In this document: piece after piece, positions 33,774-41,361 of the stretch
Numbering within the stretch: position 1 is the stretch's first letter
How the letters are laid out: each line of letters begins with the position of its first letter
Assembly: GCA_048262255.1 (NCBI GenBank)
Contig: JBLXFH010000001.1
Span: 1,674,001 to 1,738,000 of the forward strand
Reading direction: 5' to 3'
DNA length: 64,000 nt
Origin: JABMNT01 sp048262255
GTDB lineage: Bacteria > Pseudomonadota > Alphaproteobacteria > Rhodospirillales > Casp-alpha2
Position numbers and translations under genes: made by a program
The notes under the pieces: generated by a model
What the model saw: the letters and a program-made list of their open reading frames with translations, nothing else
What the model was told of the DNA's origin: nothing
Database searches by the model: none

Positions 33774-34874
33774 ATGGAAGACATCGACATCACAGTTCTG
33801 GTGCCTCTGTTGGGCTTTGGCCTTGGCGGACTATTGGGTGCCGTAGCCCAGCGTACACAGTTTTGCACCATGGGCGCGATCTCCGATATTTTCTTCATTG
33901 GCGACTGGAACCGCTTTCGGGCCTGGATGCTGGCCATCGCGACGGCCATCCTGGGAACGCAAATCCTGTATATGACCGAACTGGTTGATCTCAGTGAATC
34001 GATTTATCTGACGACAGATCTGGGCTGGGCCGGGGCAATCATCGGTGGTTTGATGTTTGGTTTTGGTATGACGCTGGGTGGTGGCTGCGGCAACAAAACG
34101 CTGGTGCGCTTGGGTGCGGGCAACCTCAAATCCCTGGTTGTCGCACTGGTGCTCGGGATTTTTGCCTATATGACGCTACGCGGCTTGATTGGCTTGGGGC
34201 GGGTTGAACTGGAAGCGGCGACGATGATTGATCTCGACGCATTGGAAATGGAGGCGCAAGGCATTCCTGATTTTCTGGTCTTGCTCGGTCTGGAAGCCGA
34301 TCTGGCCCGGATGCTGACAGTTGTCGCCCTGTCCGGTGGATTGTTTGTCTTTTGCTTCAAAAGTGCCTCTTTCCGGGATTCAAAAATTGATGTCATCGCC
34401 GGGCTAATGATTGGCTTGCTGATTGTTGCCGCCTGGTTCGTCACGGGCAACATTGGTTACGATGATTTTGAACCGACACCTGTGACTTCTTTCAGTTTCG
34501 TCACACCTGTCGCAGAAGGTTTGCAATACTTGATGACTTTCACGGGAGCGAAAATCAATTTCGGCATTGCCGGAGTGGGTGGCATCATTTGCGGCTCATT
34601 TGTTGCGGCTAAACTGAGCGGCGAGTTCCGCATTGAAGCTTTCGTTAATGCGGAAGACATGGGCCGTCATCTGGCTGGCGGCGCCTTAATGGGCGTGGGA
34701 GGTGTCTTGGCGTTGGGTTGTACCATCGGTCAAGGCGTCAGCGGTATGTCGACCCTGGCGCTGGGTTCGCTGATCGCCTTGATATCGATTATCGGCGGCG
34801 GTCTGTTCGGCATGAAATACCTGGAAGAGGGCAGCTTTGATGCGGCCTGCGCAGCGTTGTTCAAGCGCGGCTGA
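33774..34874 (+). CDS. YeeE/YedE-family transporter (TsuA-like thiosulfate permease)
   Basis: 366 residues with about nine hydrophobic segments. Conserved cysteines of the thiosulfate path are visible: QRTQFCTMGAISD near residue 32, GGGCGNKTLVRLGAGN near 106 and LGCTIGQGVSG near 318. In TsuA three such cysteines pass thiosulfate through the membrane. The ATG at 33774 is used since GGAAG precedes it and the family starts a few residues before its first helix. The divergent TusA-like gene is its probable cytoplasmic acceptor. The protein covers both halves in a single chain. Confidence 0.9.
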   Translation: MEDIDITVLVPLLGFGLGGLLGAVAQRTQFCTMGAISDIFFIGDWNRFRAWMLAIATAILGTQILYMTELVDLSESIYLTTDLGWAGAIIGGLMFGFGMTLGGGCGNKTLVRLGAGNLKSLVVALVLGIFAYMTLRGLIGLGRVELEAATMIDLDALEMEAQGIPDFLVLLGLEADLARMLTVVALSGGLFVFCFKSASFRDSKIDVIAGLMIGLLIVAAWFVTGNIGYDDFEPTPVTSFSFVTPVAEGLQYLMTFTGAKINFGIAGVGGIICGSFVAAKLSGEFRIEAFVNAEDMGRHLAGGALMGVGGVLALGCTIGQGVSGMSTLALGSLIALISIIGGGLFGMKYLEEGSFDAACAALFKRG

Positions 34875-34880
34875 CCGGTT

Positions 34881-35507
34881 TCACCAAAGCTCAACTTCCT
34901 TGCCCTGGGCGCGCAGGTAATCGGCGCGGACCTGCAGCCAGCGCTGGAAATTAGGCTCGTCGGCGTAGCCACCCGAGTGCACATAGACGAATGAATTCAT
35001 GAAATGGAACGGCTTCCAATAACCCAGTAACCGCCAAACCTCAATCTCGTGGCCCGGCTTAGCATTGTCCTCGGCAAGGGTTTTCGGGAAGAATTGCAGG
35101 GTCGGGGTGAACTGAACCCGGTATTTGCGGGCCAGCTTTTTCTCGGTGGTCACTTCGCCATCCACATCGGTGACTTCCCGGTCCCCCCATAAATTCAACT
35201 GCACCACATTGAAGTTCGCCTTGATGTAATCGACCACTTCCGGGATGCGCAGGTTGACCATGTGGGTTTCCTTGCAATAGGGACAGCCGCGCTGCTCCCA
35301 CAGGATGGCCAGTTGTTTACCCTCATCAGCCGAATCGGCCATATCTTCGCGCAAATCGAGAAAGGAATTGAGAAACCAGGGCTGGGTATAGACCCCGTCG
35401 TCGTTCAGCACTGCTGCCGGCAGTCGGATTTCGTCGGCAAAGGATGACATCGACGTTAGCCATCCAACGAAGCCGACGGCAACAAAAATCGATAAAAGAC
35501 GTTTCAT
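34881..35507 (-). CDS. Exported thioredoxin-fold protein, SoxW-like
   Basis: 208 residues: signal peptide (LLSIFVAVGFVGWLTSMSSFA), then a thioredoxin domain with the active site EQRGCPYCKETH near residue 75 and cis-Pro in VQFTPTLQFF. Thioredoxins of this type reduce periplasmic disulfides and, as SoxW, serve the sulfur-oxidation system; none of soxXYZABCD is in the window. Position convergent to the YedE gene suggests a role in periplasmic sulfur handling. The mature length of about 185 with C-terminal helical tail fits the family. Confidence 0.83.
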   Translation of the reverse strand: MKRLLSIFVAVGFVGWLTSMSSFADEIRLPAAVLNDDGVYTQPWFLNSFLDLREDMADSADEGKQLAILWEQRGCPYCKETHMVNLRIPEVVDYIKANFNVVQLNLWGDREVTDVDGEVTTEKKLARKYRVQFTPTLQFFPKTLAEDNAKPGHEIEVWRLLGYWKPFHFMNSFVYVHSGGYADEPNFQRWLQVRADYLRAQGKEVELW

Positions 35508-35604
35508 AATATTCTCCCTTTCAACTTCCCGGCTTTCGCCAAGGTTTTTATGATTTTACATCAAACAGCGAAGGGAATGTAAAAATTCGACTCACAAGTC
35601 CGTG

Positions 35605-36621
35605 TCAGGCGGCCTGCTCTAATTGATTCCTGTTGCGGTTTTCCCAGATATCGATTGCCTGTGCTTGAGCGGCTTCCTTGGTGGGGGCGCGGCCCATCAG
35701 CTTCAGGGCAATGGCCAAAGTGCCGATAACGGCCGCTTCACCATAGGCATCCGTCTCCACACCCCGCCAGACGCGAACCAGTCGGCCCAAATCCATGGTT
35801 TCATCTGACGTTTGCCGGGGTTCATCAAGAAGTGCGGGCCAGTTTTCTGTTTCCAGCGTTCCTTTATGAACGGTGAAGACATCCAGTGACTTTTGTGGAC
35901 GGCGCTCGATCTCGCCGCCTTCACCGCGGAACACCGCGTAATGTGGCTGGCCGATCAGGGCAGCGGCTTGCTGATGCACGGCATTGAATCCAGGGTGGAA
36001 AATTCCCTGCATCACGTGCGGCGCGTTGAACGGGTTGAGCATGCGCGACTGGCTGTGAACAGGCGAGCGCAGGCCAAGTACGGCCTTCAGATCGATCAGG
36101 TCTGCCAGAACCGGTTGGATATGGCGGAGCGCGACAAAACACAAATTGGAGGACTGCAGGACATGCGCCGCCTCCGTCAGGCTTTCGGCAACAGGGAGTC
36201 CGAGCGCACGCATGGTTTGTTCGGCGTAAATGCGTCCTGGCGTATGGCCTTGTGAGCCGTGGATAAATATTTTGACGCCAGTGCCAGCCAGCGCGAGGAC
36301 GGCCAGGGCAAACCACGGCAGTTGCCGCAACTTGCCAGCATAGCAAGACCAGTCGAGATCGACGATAGGTGCAGATGCTGGGCGCTCGATCTGGCGTTGG
36401 GCGGCGGCGACAAAACCGGCCAGTTCTTCCGGCGTTTCTTCCTTGAAGCGCAGCAGCATGAGAAAGGCTCCAATTTGCTCCGGCAGAGCCTCGCCTTTCA
36501 GGATCATGGTCATGGCCTGATCGGCTTCTTCCATGGTCAGCGGGCGCGAATTGCTTTTGCCACGGGCCAGAATACGGACATAGGGGGCGAAGGGGTGTTC
36601 CTGCATGGGTTTTTCAGACAT
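35605..36621 (-). CDS. TrpD2/YbiB-like anthranilate phosphoribosyltransferase homologue
   Basis: 338 residues of the glycosyltransferase family 3 fold: an N-terminal helical domain with LTMEEADQAMTMILKGEALPEQIGAFLMLLRFKEETPEELAGF, and a C-terminal alpha/beta domain with IHGSQGHTPGRIYAEQTMRALG and HSQSRMLNPFNAP. The glycine-rich phosphate loop and anthranilate-site residues of TrpD are altered, as in TrpD2/YbiB, which bind nucleic acid and have no TrpD activity. The ATG at 36621 has a poor ribosome site, so an ATG at 36606 is also possible. No trp genes are adjacent. Confidence 0.85.
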   Translation of the reverse strand: MSEKPMQEHPFAPYVRILARGKSNSRPLTMEEADQAMTMILKGEALPEQIGAFLMLLRFKEETPEELAGFVAAAQRQIERPASAPIVDLDWSCYAGKLRQLPWFALAVLALAGTGVKIFIHGSQGHTPGRIYAEQTMRALGLPVAESLTEAAHVLQSSNLCFVALRHIQPVLADLIDLKAVLGLRSPVHSQSRMLNPFNAPHVMQGIFHPGFNAVHQQAAALIGQPHYAVFRGEGGEIERRPQKSLDVFTVHKGTLETENWPALLDEPRQTSDETMDLGRLVRVWRGVETDAYGEAAVIGTLAIALKLMGRAPTKEAAQAQAIDIWENRNRNQLEQAA

Positions 36622-36753
36622 CCTGAGTTGATTTATAGCTAAATTATCACATGAATTGCGGGTCATCTGCCATCGATTTGCACACCAATCGGTTTTGCAC
36701 TTCCATCTGAGCCTTTCCACATGCTCAGAATGCTCAACGTGGACCAAAATCTT

Positions 36754-37386
36754 TCAGCTGTCAGGTGTTTTTACGGTATTCACCACCCCAAACCGCAACC
36801 CACTGATCAGAAGATCAAGCATGCGTTTTGTGTGTGCAATTCCATCCTCACCGGTGGCGACCGAGAGGTTACCAATCGCACGCAGCAGGTCATAGGGGGC
36901 AACATCGCCACGGACTTCACCATCTGCCGCAGCCGCTTTGAGAAGCGATGCAAGAGCGGGTTCAAAATTGGCTCGAAAATAGGCGGGCAAGGTGTCAAAG
37001 GTGGAGTCCCCGGAATGCAAGGCTGCGGCGAGACCTTTCTTTGTCATGATAAAATCAGTGTAGCGCTTCAACCAGAGTGAAAGCGCCTCGCCGGGCGGAT
37101 GGTTCTTCGCCAATGATGCTGCTTCGGCGGTACAGGCATCGACTTCACGTCGGAAGACGGCGGCGACCAGATCAGATCGCTTTGGGAAGCGGCGGTAAAG
37201 CGTCCCAATGCCAACGCCTGCCCTAGTCGCGATCTCCCTGACGGGGGCATCGACGCCCGTACTTGTGAAGACCTGCTTTGCTGCTTCGAGCACGGCATCT
37301 TCGTTACGTACAGCATCTGCGCGCATACGTCGCTTTGGTGGCGTGTCTTCATCCTGTGTCTTTTTTGGGTTTTCGGACAAACGCAC
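36754..37386 (-). CDS. TetR-family transcriptional regulator
   Basis: About 210 residues. The N-terminal helix-turn-helix reads VLEAAKQVFTSTGVDAPVREIATRAGVGIGTLYRRFPKRSDLV, with a C-terminal ligand domain typical of the SbtR/TetR_C group. The GTG at 37386 is used; a TTG at 37443 would lie inside the palindromic operator and gives an unusual N-terminus. It is divergent from an alpha/beta hydrolase gene, and a perfect 25-base palindrome in the gap is its likely binding site. It probably represses both genes until a hydrophobic ligand binds. Confidence 0.87.
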   Translation of the reverse strand: MRLSENPKKTQDEDTPPKRRMRADAVRNEDAVLEAAKQVFTSTGVDAPVREIATRAGVGIGTLYRRFPKRSDLVAAVFRREVDACTAEAASLAKNHPPGEALSLWLKRYTDFIMTKKGLAAALHSGDSTFDTLPAYFRANFEPALASLLKAAAADGEVRGDVAPYDLLRAIGNLSVATGEDGIAHTKRMLDLLISGLRFGVVNTVKTPDS

Positions 37387-37430
37387 CTCAATTGCAGACC
37401 AGACACAAAGTATCCGGCATCCTTTTCTTG

Positions 37431-37455
37431 ATATATGGAACAATGTTCCATATAT
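37431..37455. promoter_or_regulatory. 25-base perfect palindrome, likely TetR-family operator
   Basis: ATATATGGAACA and TGTTCCATATAT are 12-base perfect arms with one central base, between the divergent regulator and hydrolase genes. Length and symmetry suit a TetR-type dimer, and the place would block both promoters. Confidence 0.7.
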
Positions 37456-37541
37456 GGATATATTAAGCGGATCGATGATCCGATTATCAAATTATAGGCG
37501 AACCATTTTGGCTTTGCCATCTAAAAGAGGGGTAACAAATT

Positions 37542-38510
37542 ATGAACAACTTGATTAATCTGGCGCGCCATATTCCTGTTAATGAAGCAAATATGACCAT
37601 TTCTGTCAGCCCGGTGACGCTCCCTATTTCAAATCGGGGATTGCCGCTCGAATTGCGCATCACAGCACCGGTGACAGGCCATGATTTACCTATCATTCTC
37701 CTTTCACATGGGCATGGCCCATCGTTCTATATCCCGTCAAAGGACGGCTATGGGCCACTGGTGAACTTTTACGCGGAGCACGGCTTCGTCGTCATTCAAC
37801 CCACACACGCGAATTCAAAGGTTGCGGGTCTTAGCCCTGAAGCACCGGGAGGGCCAATGTTCTGGCGGTCACGTGTTGAGGATATGAGGCATATTCTGGA
37901 CCAACAGGAAAATATCGAAGCTTTGGTTCCGGCAATCTCAGGACGCCTCGATTGGAACCGAATTGCCGGCGTCGGTCATTCACTGGGCGGGCAGACAGTA
38001 GGCATGTTGCTGGGTGCATGGTTGACAGACCCGAAGGACAAGAGGGCAATAAACGTAAACTTGATTGAGCCACGCATTAAGGCGGGTGTGTTATTGGCCG
38101 CACCGGGCAACGGGGGTAGCGATCTCAGCGAATTTGCGGCAGAAAATTATTCGGTTTTGAACCCCGATTTCTCTCATATGGTAACTCAGACACTGGTGGT
38201 TGCAGGGGATAATGACGTGAACCCGCACCTGACCGTTCGAGGAGCTGATTGGCATGCAGATCCGTATCACCATGGCCCGGGGAGCGATGCCCTGCTAACC
38301 CTATTTGGTGCGAAACACGGGCTTGGCGGGATTGCCGGTTATGATGCGAAAGAGACGGATGACGAGGATCCTGATCGCCTTGCTGCAGTGCAGCGGTTAA
38401 CCTGGGCTTATCTACGCTCCGCGCTCTACACCAGCGATCTCGCTTGGCCGAATGCGTGCAAGGCGCTGCAGGAACATGGGAGTGCGCTGGGTCGTATCGA
38501 TTGTAAGTGA
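37542..38510 (+). CDS. Alpha/beta hydrolase of the chlorophyllase-like/dienelactone type
   Basis: 322 residues, no signal peptide. The oxyanion region is LPIILLSHGHGPS near residue 56 and the nucleophile elbow is GVGHSLGGQT near residue 150. Candidate acid and His are in VVAGDNDVNPHLT and FGAKHGLGG. It should hydrolyse an ester, lactone or lipid-like substrate in the cytoplasm. GAGGGG precedes the ATG. It is divergent from a TetR gene and preceded by its presumed operator, so expression is probably induced by a substrate-like compound. A strong hairpin follows the gene. Confidence 0.87.
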   Translation: MNNLINLARHIPVNEANMTISVSPVTLPISNRGLPLELRITAPVTGHDLPIILLSHGHGPSFYIPSKDGYGPLVNFYAEHGFVVIQPTHANSKVAGLSPEAPGGPMFWRSRVEDMRHILDQQENIEALVPAISGRLDWNRIAGVGHSLGGQTVGMLLGAWLTDPKDKRAINVNLIEPRIKAGVLLAAPGNGGSDLSEFAAENYSVLNPDFSHMVTQTLVVAGDNDVNPHLTVRGADWHADPYHHGPGSDALLTLFGAKHGLGGIAGYDAKETDDEDPDRLAAVQRLTWAYLRSALYTSDLAWPNACKALQEHGSALGRIDCK

Positions 38511-38528
38511 GATTATACCCTTTACCCG

Positions 38529-38573
38529 CAAACCGGCTGCTTTTCTTGAAGTGAAAGGGTTGCAGCCGGTTTG
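38529..38573 (+). terminator. Strong hairpin after the alpha/beta hydrolase gene
   Basis: CAAACCGGCTGC (38529-38540) and GCAGCCGGTTTG (38562-38573) are perfect 12-base arms with a 21-base loop, 18 bases after the stop codon. No clean T tract follows (TAACTGTGATTCTGATTTT), so it may act as a terminator or as a 3' stabiliser. Confidence 0.6.
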
Positions 38574-38741
38574 TAACTGTGATTCTGATTTTAATAAACG
38601 ACGAGCAGATATCTAGACTGCCGCCCCGAAGGACAGGATTACAGATATGATATAGCAACAAAACGGTTCTTGACCCTGCCTGAAACCTCTATATGTGAAA
38701 CAGGACTAAAGTTTTACTAATTGGGCTCGAACCGGAATCAT

Positions 38742-40160
38742 ATGAAACATCTCCCTGCTTTTATCGATGTGAAAGACCGCCCTGTTCTTGTCGTGGGGGG
38801 CGAAGCCATGGCGTCGCGGCGGACGACGGCAGCGCAACGAGCCGGCGCCAAAGTCCGGGTGGTTGCGCCAACCTTGTCGGAAGCCTTCAAGGATTGCCAA
38901 CCTTTCGAGCATATCTCCCGGCGCTTTGAATTGGCTGATCTGGAAGGGGTTATGCTGGTTTATGTAGCCAGCGAGGATGATCCGGACTACGAGACGGAGG
39001 TCGCCAAAACGGCGCGCGAAAGGGGCGTTCTGGTCAACGTTGCAGACCGTCTGGAAATTTCAAGCTTCGTGATGCCGTCCATTGTCGATCGTTCGCCGTT
39101 GGTTGTCGCCATTTCCAGCGGTGGGGAAGCGCCTATTCTGGCCCGTATGCTGCGCGCCAAACTTGAATCTCTTGTTCCTGCGGCATTGGGGCAACTGGCG
39201 GCCTTTGCGGGCGGTTATCGGGATCGCGTCAAGGAGGCCATACCGGACATGGTTCGCCGCCGCCGCTTCTGGGAGCGTGTGGCCGATGGTTCGGTGGCCG
39301 AGAGCATGCTGAACCGCAACCCGAAACAGGCCGCAGAGCGCATGGAAGCGCTTTTGAGCGCTGCTCAACAAGAGCAGGACGCCGTGCCTTTGGGTGAAGT
39401 CTATCTGGTGGGAAGTGGCCCGGGCGACCCTGATTTGCTGACCTTTCGCGCCTTACGGTTGATGCAGCAGGCAGATGTGGTGCTGCATGACCGGCTGGTC
39501 CCGGACGGCATTCTGGAACTGGTGCGCCGCGATGCGGACCGGATTTTTGTCGGTAAAAAGCGCGGCGATCACGCCATGCAGCAAACCGATATCAGCCAGC
39601 TTCTGGTCGATCTGGCAAAACAGGGAAAGCGCGTCCTCCGTCTCAAGGGCGGCGATCCGTTTGTCTTTGGCCGGGGCGGCGAAGAGATTGAGATGCTGGC
39701 GGCGGAGGGCATTGCCTTTCAGGTGGTGCCGGGGATCAGCGCTGCCAACGGCTGCGCCGCCTATGCGGGCATCCCGCTCACCCACCGCGATCATGCCCAG
39801 GCTTGTGTGTTTGTCACCGGGCATATGAAAGACGGCCAACTGGATTTGAACTGGCAGGCGCTGATCCAGCCCAACCAGACGGTTGTCGTCTATATGGGCT
39901 TGGTCAGTCTTAAGGATGTCATGGCGTCCTTTATCCAAAATGGCGCCGCGCCGGAAACCCCGGTTGCGGTTATCGACAATGGTACCCGCATCGATCAGCA
40001 GGTGATTACGGGCGTTATGCAGGACATTGCAGAGAAAGCGGAAACGGCAAAACTTGAAGGGCCAGCCATGGTCATCGTCGGCTCGGTTGTCACGCTCCGG
40101 GATCGCTTGACGTGGTTTGCTGATAAGGGCGGTGTTTTTGGATCACCAACGGCGAAATAG
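38742..40160 (+). CDS. cysG: Siroheme synthase CysG (Met8-like plus uroporphyrinogen III methyltransferase)
   Basis: 472 residues, the length of bifunctional CysG. The N-terminal precorrin-2 dehydrogenase/ferrochelatase domain (about 1-205) starts MKHLPAFIDVKDRPVLVVGG, and the C-terminal SUMT domain (about 220-465) has VYLVGSGPGDPDLLTFRALR, RLKGGDPFVFGRGGEE and VPGISAANGCAAYAGIPLTHR. It makes siroheme for sulfite or nitrite reductase in the cytoplasm. The ATG at 38742 is chosen over a TTG at 38721. No reductase gene is near, but the sulfur genes on both sides fit sulfite reduction. Confidence 0.95.
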   Translation: MKHLPAFIDVKDRPVLVVGGEAMASRRTTAAQRAGAKVRVVAPTLSEAFKDCQPFEHISRRFELADLEGVMLVYVASEDDPDYETEVAKTARERGVLVNVADRLEISSFVMPSIVDRSPLVVAISSGGEAPILARMLRAKLESLVPAALGQLAAFAGGYRDRVKEAIPDMVRRRRFWERVADGSVAESMLNRNPKQAAERMEALLSAAQQEQDAVPLGEVYLVGSGPGDPDLLTFRALRLMQQADVVLHDRLVPDGILELVRRDADRIFVGKKRGDHAMQQTDISQLLVDLAKQGKRVLRLKGGDPFVFGRGGEEIEMLAAEGIAFQVVPGISAANGCAAYAGIPLTHRDHAQACVFVTGHMKDGQLDLNWQALIQPNQTVVVYMGLVSLKDVMASFIQNGAAPETPVAVIDNGTRIDQQVITGVMQDIAEKAETAKLEGPAMVIVGSVVTLRDRLTWFADKGGVFGSPTAK

Positions 40161-40171
40161 AAAGCCTTGCG

Positions 40172-40492
40172 CTAGGCGTCTTCCGTATCTTTTTGCACGA
40201 CTTTCGCCTTGCGCGGCAGACAGAGCAGGCTGATCACACGTTCCGCTTCCTTGCTGGCAAGACTGTAAAAAATCTGTTTCGATTCGCGGCGGGTGGAAAC
40301 AATGCCGTCAGCGCGAAGACGCGCCAGCTGTTGCGACAGGGTCGGCTGACGGATGCCCAGCAACTCTTCCAGTTCACTAACATTGCGCTCGCCATTGGCC
40401 AACGCGCAGACAATCACCAGACGGTTGTCATTGGCGAGCGACTTTAAAAACTTGCTCGCTTTTTTTGGGTCCTCAATTGAAAGTTCTTCCAT
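40172..40492 (-). CDS. ArsR-family regulator with two cysteines, BigR/SqrR-like
   Basis: 106 residues, winged helix ArsR/SmtB fold (VSELEELLGIRQPTLSQQLARLRADGIVSTRRESKQIFYSL). Two cysteines, Cys29 in RLVIVCALANGE and Cys91 in ISLLCLP, occur about where BigR and SqrR hold the pair that forms a per/polysulfide bridge in response to reactive sulfur species; spacing is 62 against about 66 in those proteins. No other metal site is evident. It lies 94 bases after a TauE/SafE gene and convergent to cysG. A sulfide-responsive repressor is likely. Confidence 0.85.
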   Translation of the reverse strand: MEELSIEDPKKASKFLKSLANDNRLVIVCALANGERNVSELEELLGIRQPTLSQQLARLRADGIVSTRRESKQIFYSLASKEAERVISLLCLPRKAKVVQKDTEDA

Positions 40493-40585
40493 AACCCTAC
40501 CTTTGCTGGTCGAATTATCGGGGTTTACCGTGAACTTGGCGGCTGTGCAAGTCCTGTCACAACAAAACCGCGTGATGCAAATCGT

Positions 40586-41350
40586 TTACGTTGAAGCTGC
40601 ACTATACAACAAACGCAGCGAAAAGATGGTCAATATTATTTTCAAACCGATCTTAAAGTACCGCTCAGGCATTTTGTTCAGAACCAGGCGACCTAAACAG
40701 GTTCCGACAAATCCAAACGCGATCAGACCAATAAGTAACGGAATGTAAGGACCGAAGGAAAACCCCAAGAGGCCGAATGCAATGATTTTAAAGCCGTGCT
40801 GGATAATCATCAAAGCGCCGTGGGTGGCCACGGTATTTTGCCGTTTATCGCAATACGCTGCGACAAATGGCGCGACCAAAGGTCCTGTTGCACCGACGAA
40901 CATGGTCGCAAAGGTGGCGAACAGGCCCACACCAAAAAAGGTTTTTTTTGTTGGCTTGTTGGTGCGGAACTTTGGTGCCCAGGTGGCATAGAGAATAAAT
41001 AAACCAAGAACAGTCTGGAGGACGGCGGTAGGTAGGGAGACCACAACCTGTGCACCAATAGCGGCTCCGATTAGCGTGCCGATCAAGAAGGGCAGCAGGA
41101 TTGGTTTGACCACATCGCGGAACATCAAAGCAGCACGCCCGGCGTTTGAGCCCAGTTGGACCACGGCGTGGATGGGGATCAGAACCGTCGGCGGCAGGAT
41201 CAGGGCCATGGTCGCCAGGACCAGCGCGCCGCCACCCAATCCAAGACCAGCGGTCAGAAAACTGCCTAGCAAGGAAACAGCGCACAATATACCAAAATCC
41301 CATAGGGCCATGCCTGTGTCACCAAGGATCAGTTCAATAAGTTGTTCCAT
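40586..41350 (-). CDS. TauE/SafE family membrane transporter
   Basis: 254 residues, about eight hydrophobic segments, with the family repeats GSFLTAGLGLGGGALVLATMALILP near the N-terminus and GLFATFATMFVGATGPLVAPFVAA in the middle. It starts 12 bases after the stop of the gamma-glutamyltransferase-like gene on the same strand, so it appears to be the last but one gene of the ureide operon, or to be co-regulated with the ArsR gene behind it. Sulfite or another small oxyanion/organic acid export is the family role; a specific substrate cannot be named. Confidence 0.85.
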   Translation of the reverse strand: MEQLIELILGDTGMALWDFGILCAVSLLGSFLTAGLGLGGGALVLATMALILPPTVLIPIHAVVQLGSNAGRAALMFRDVVKPILLPFLIGTLIGAAIGAQVVVSLPTAVLQTVLGLFILYATWAPKFRTNKPTKKTFFGVGLFATFATMFVGATGPLVAPFVAAYCDKRQNTVATHGALMIIQHGFKIIAFGLLGFSFGPYIPLLIGLIAFGFVGTCLGRLVLNKMPERYFKIGLKIILTIFSLRLLYSAAST

Positions 41351-41361
41351 ATAAGTGCCCC

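Noticed and set aside
33774..34874. Selenium transport by the YedE-type protein
   Set aside because: Some YedE homologues are linked to selenium, but here the divergent TusA-like partner favours thiosulfate; the selenate-type ABC genes are a better candidate.
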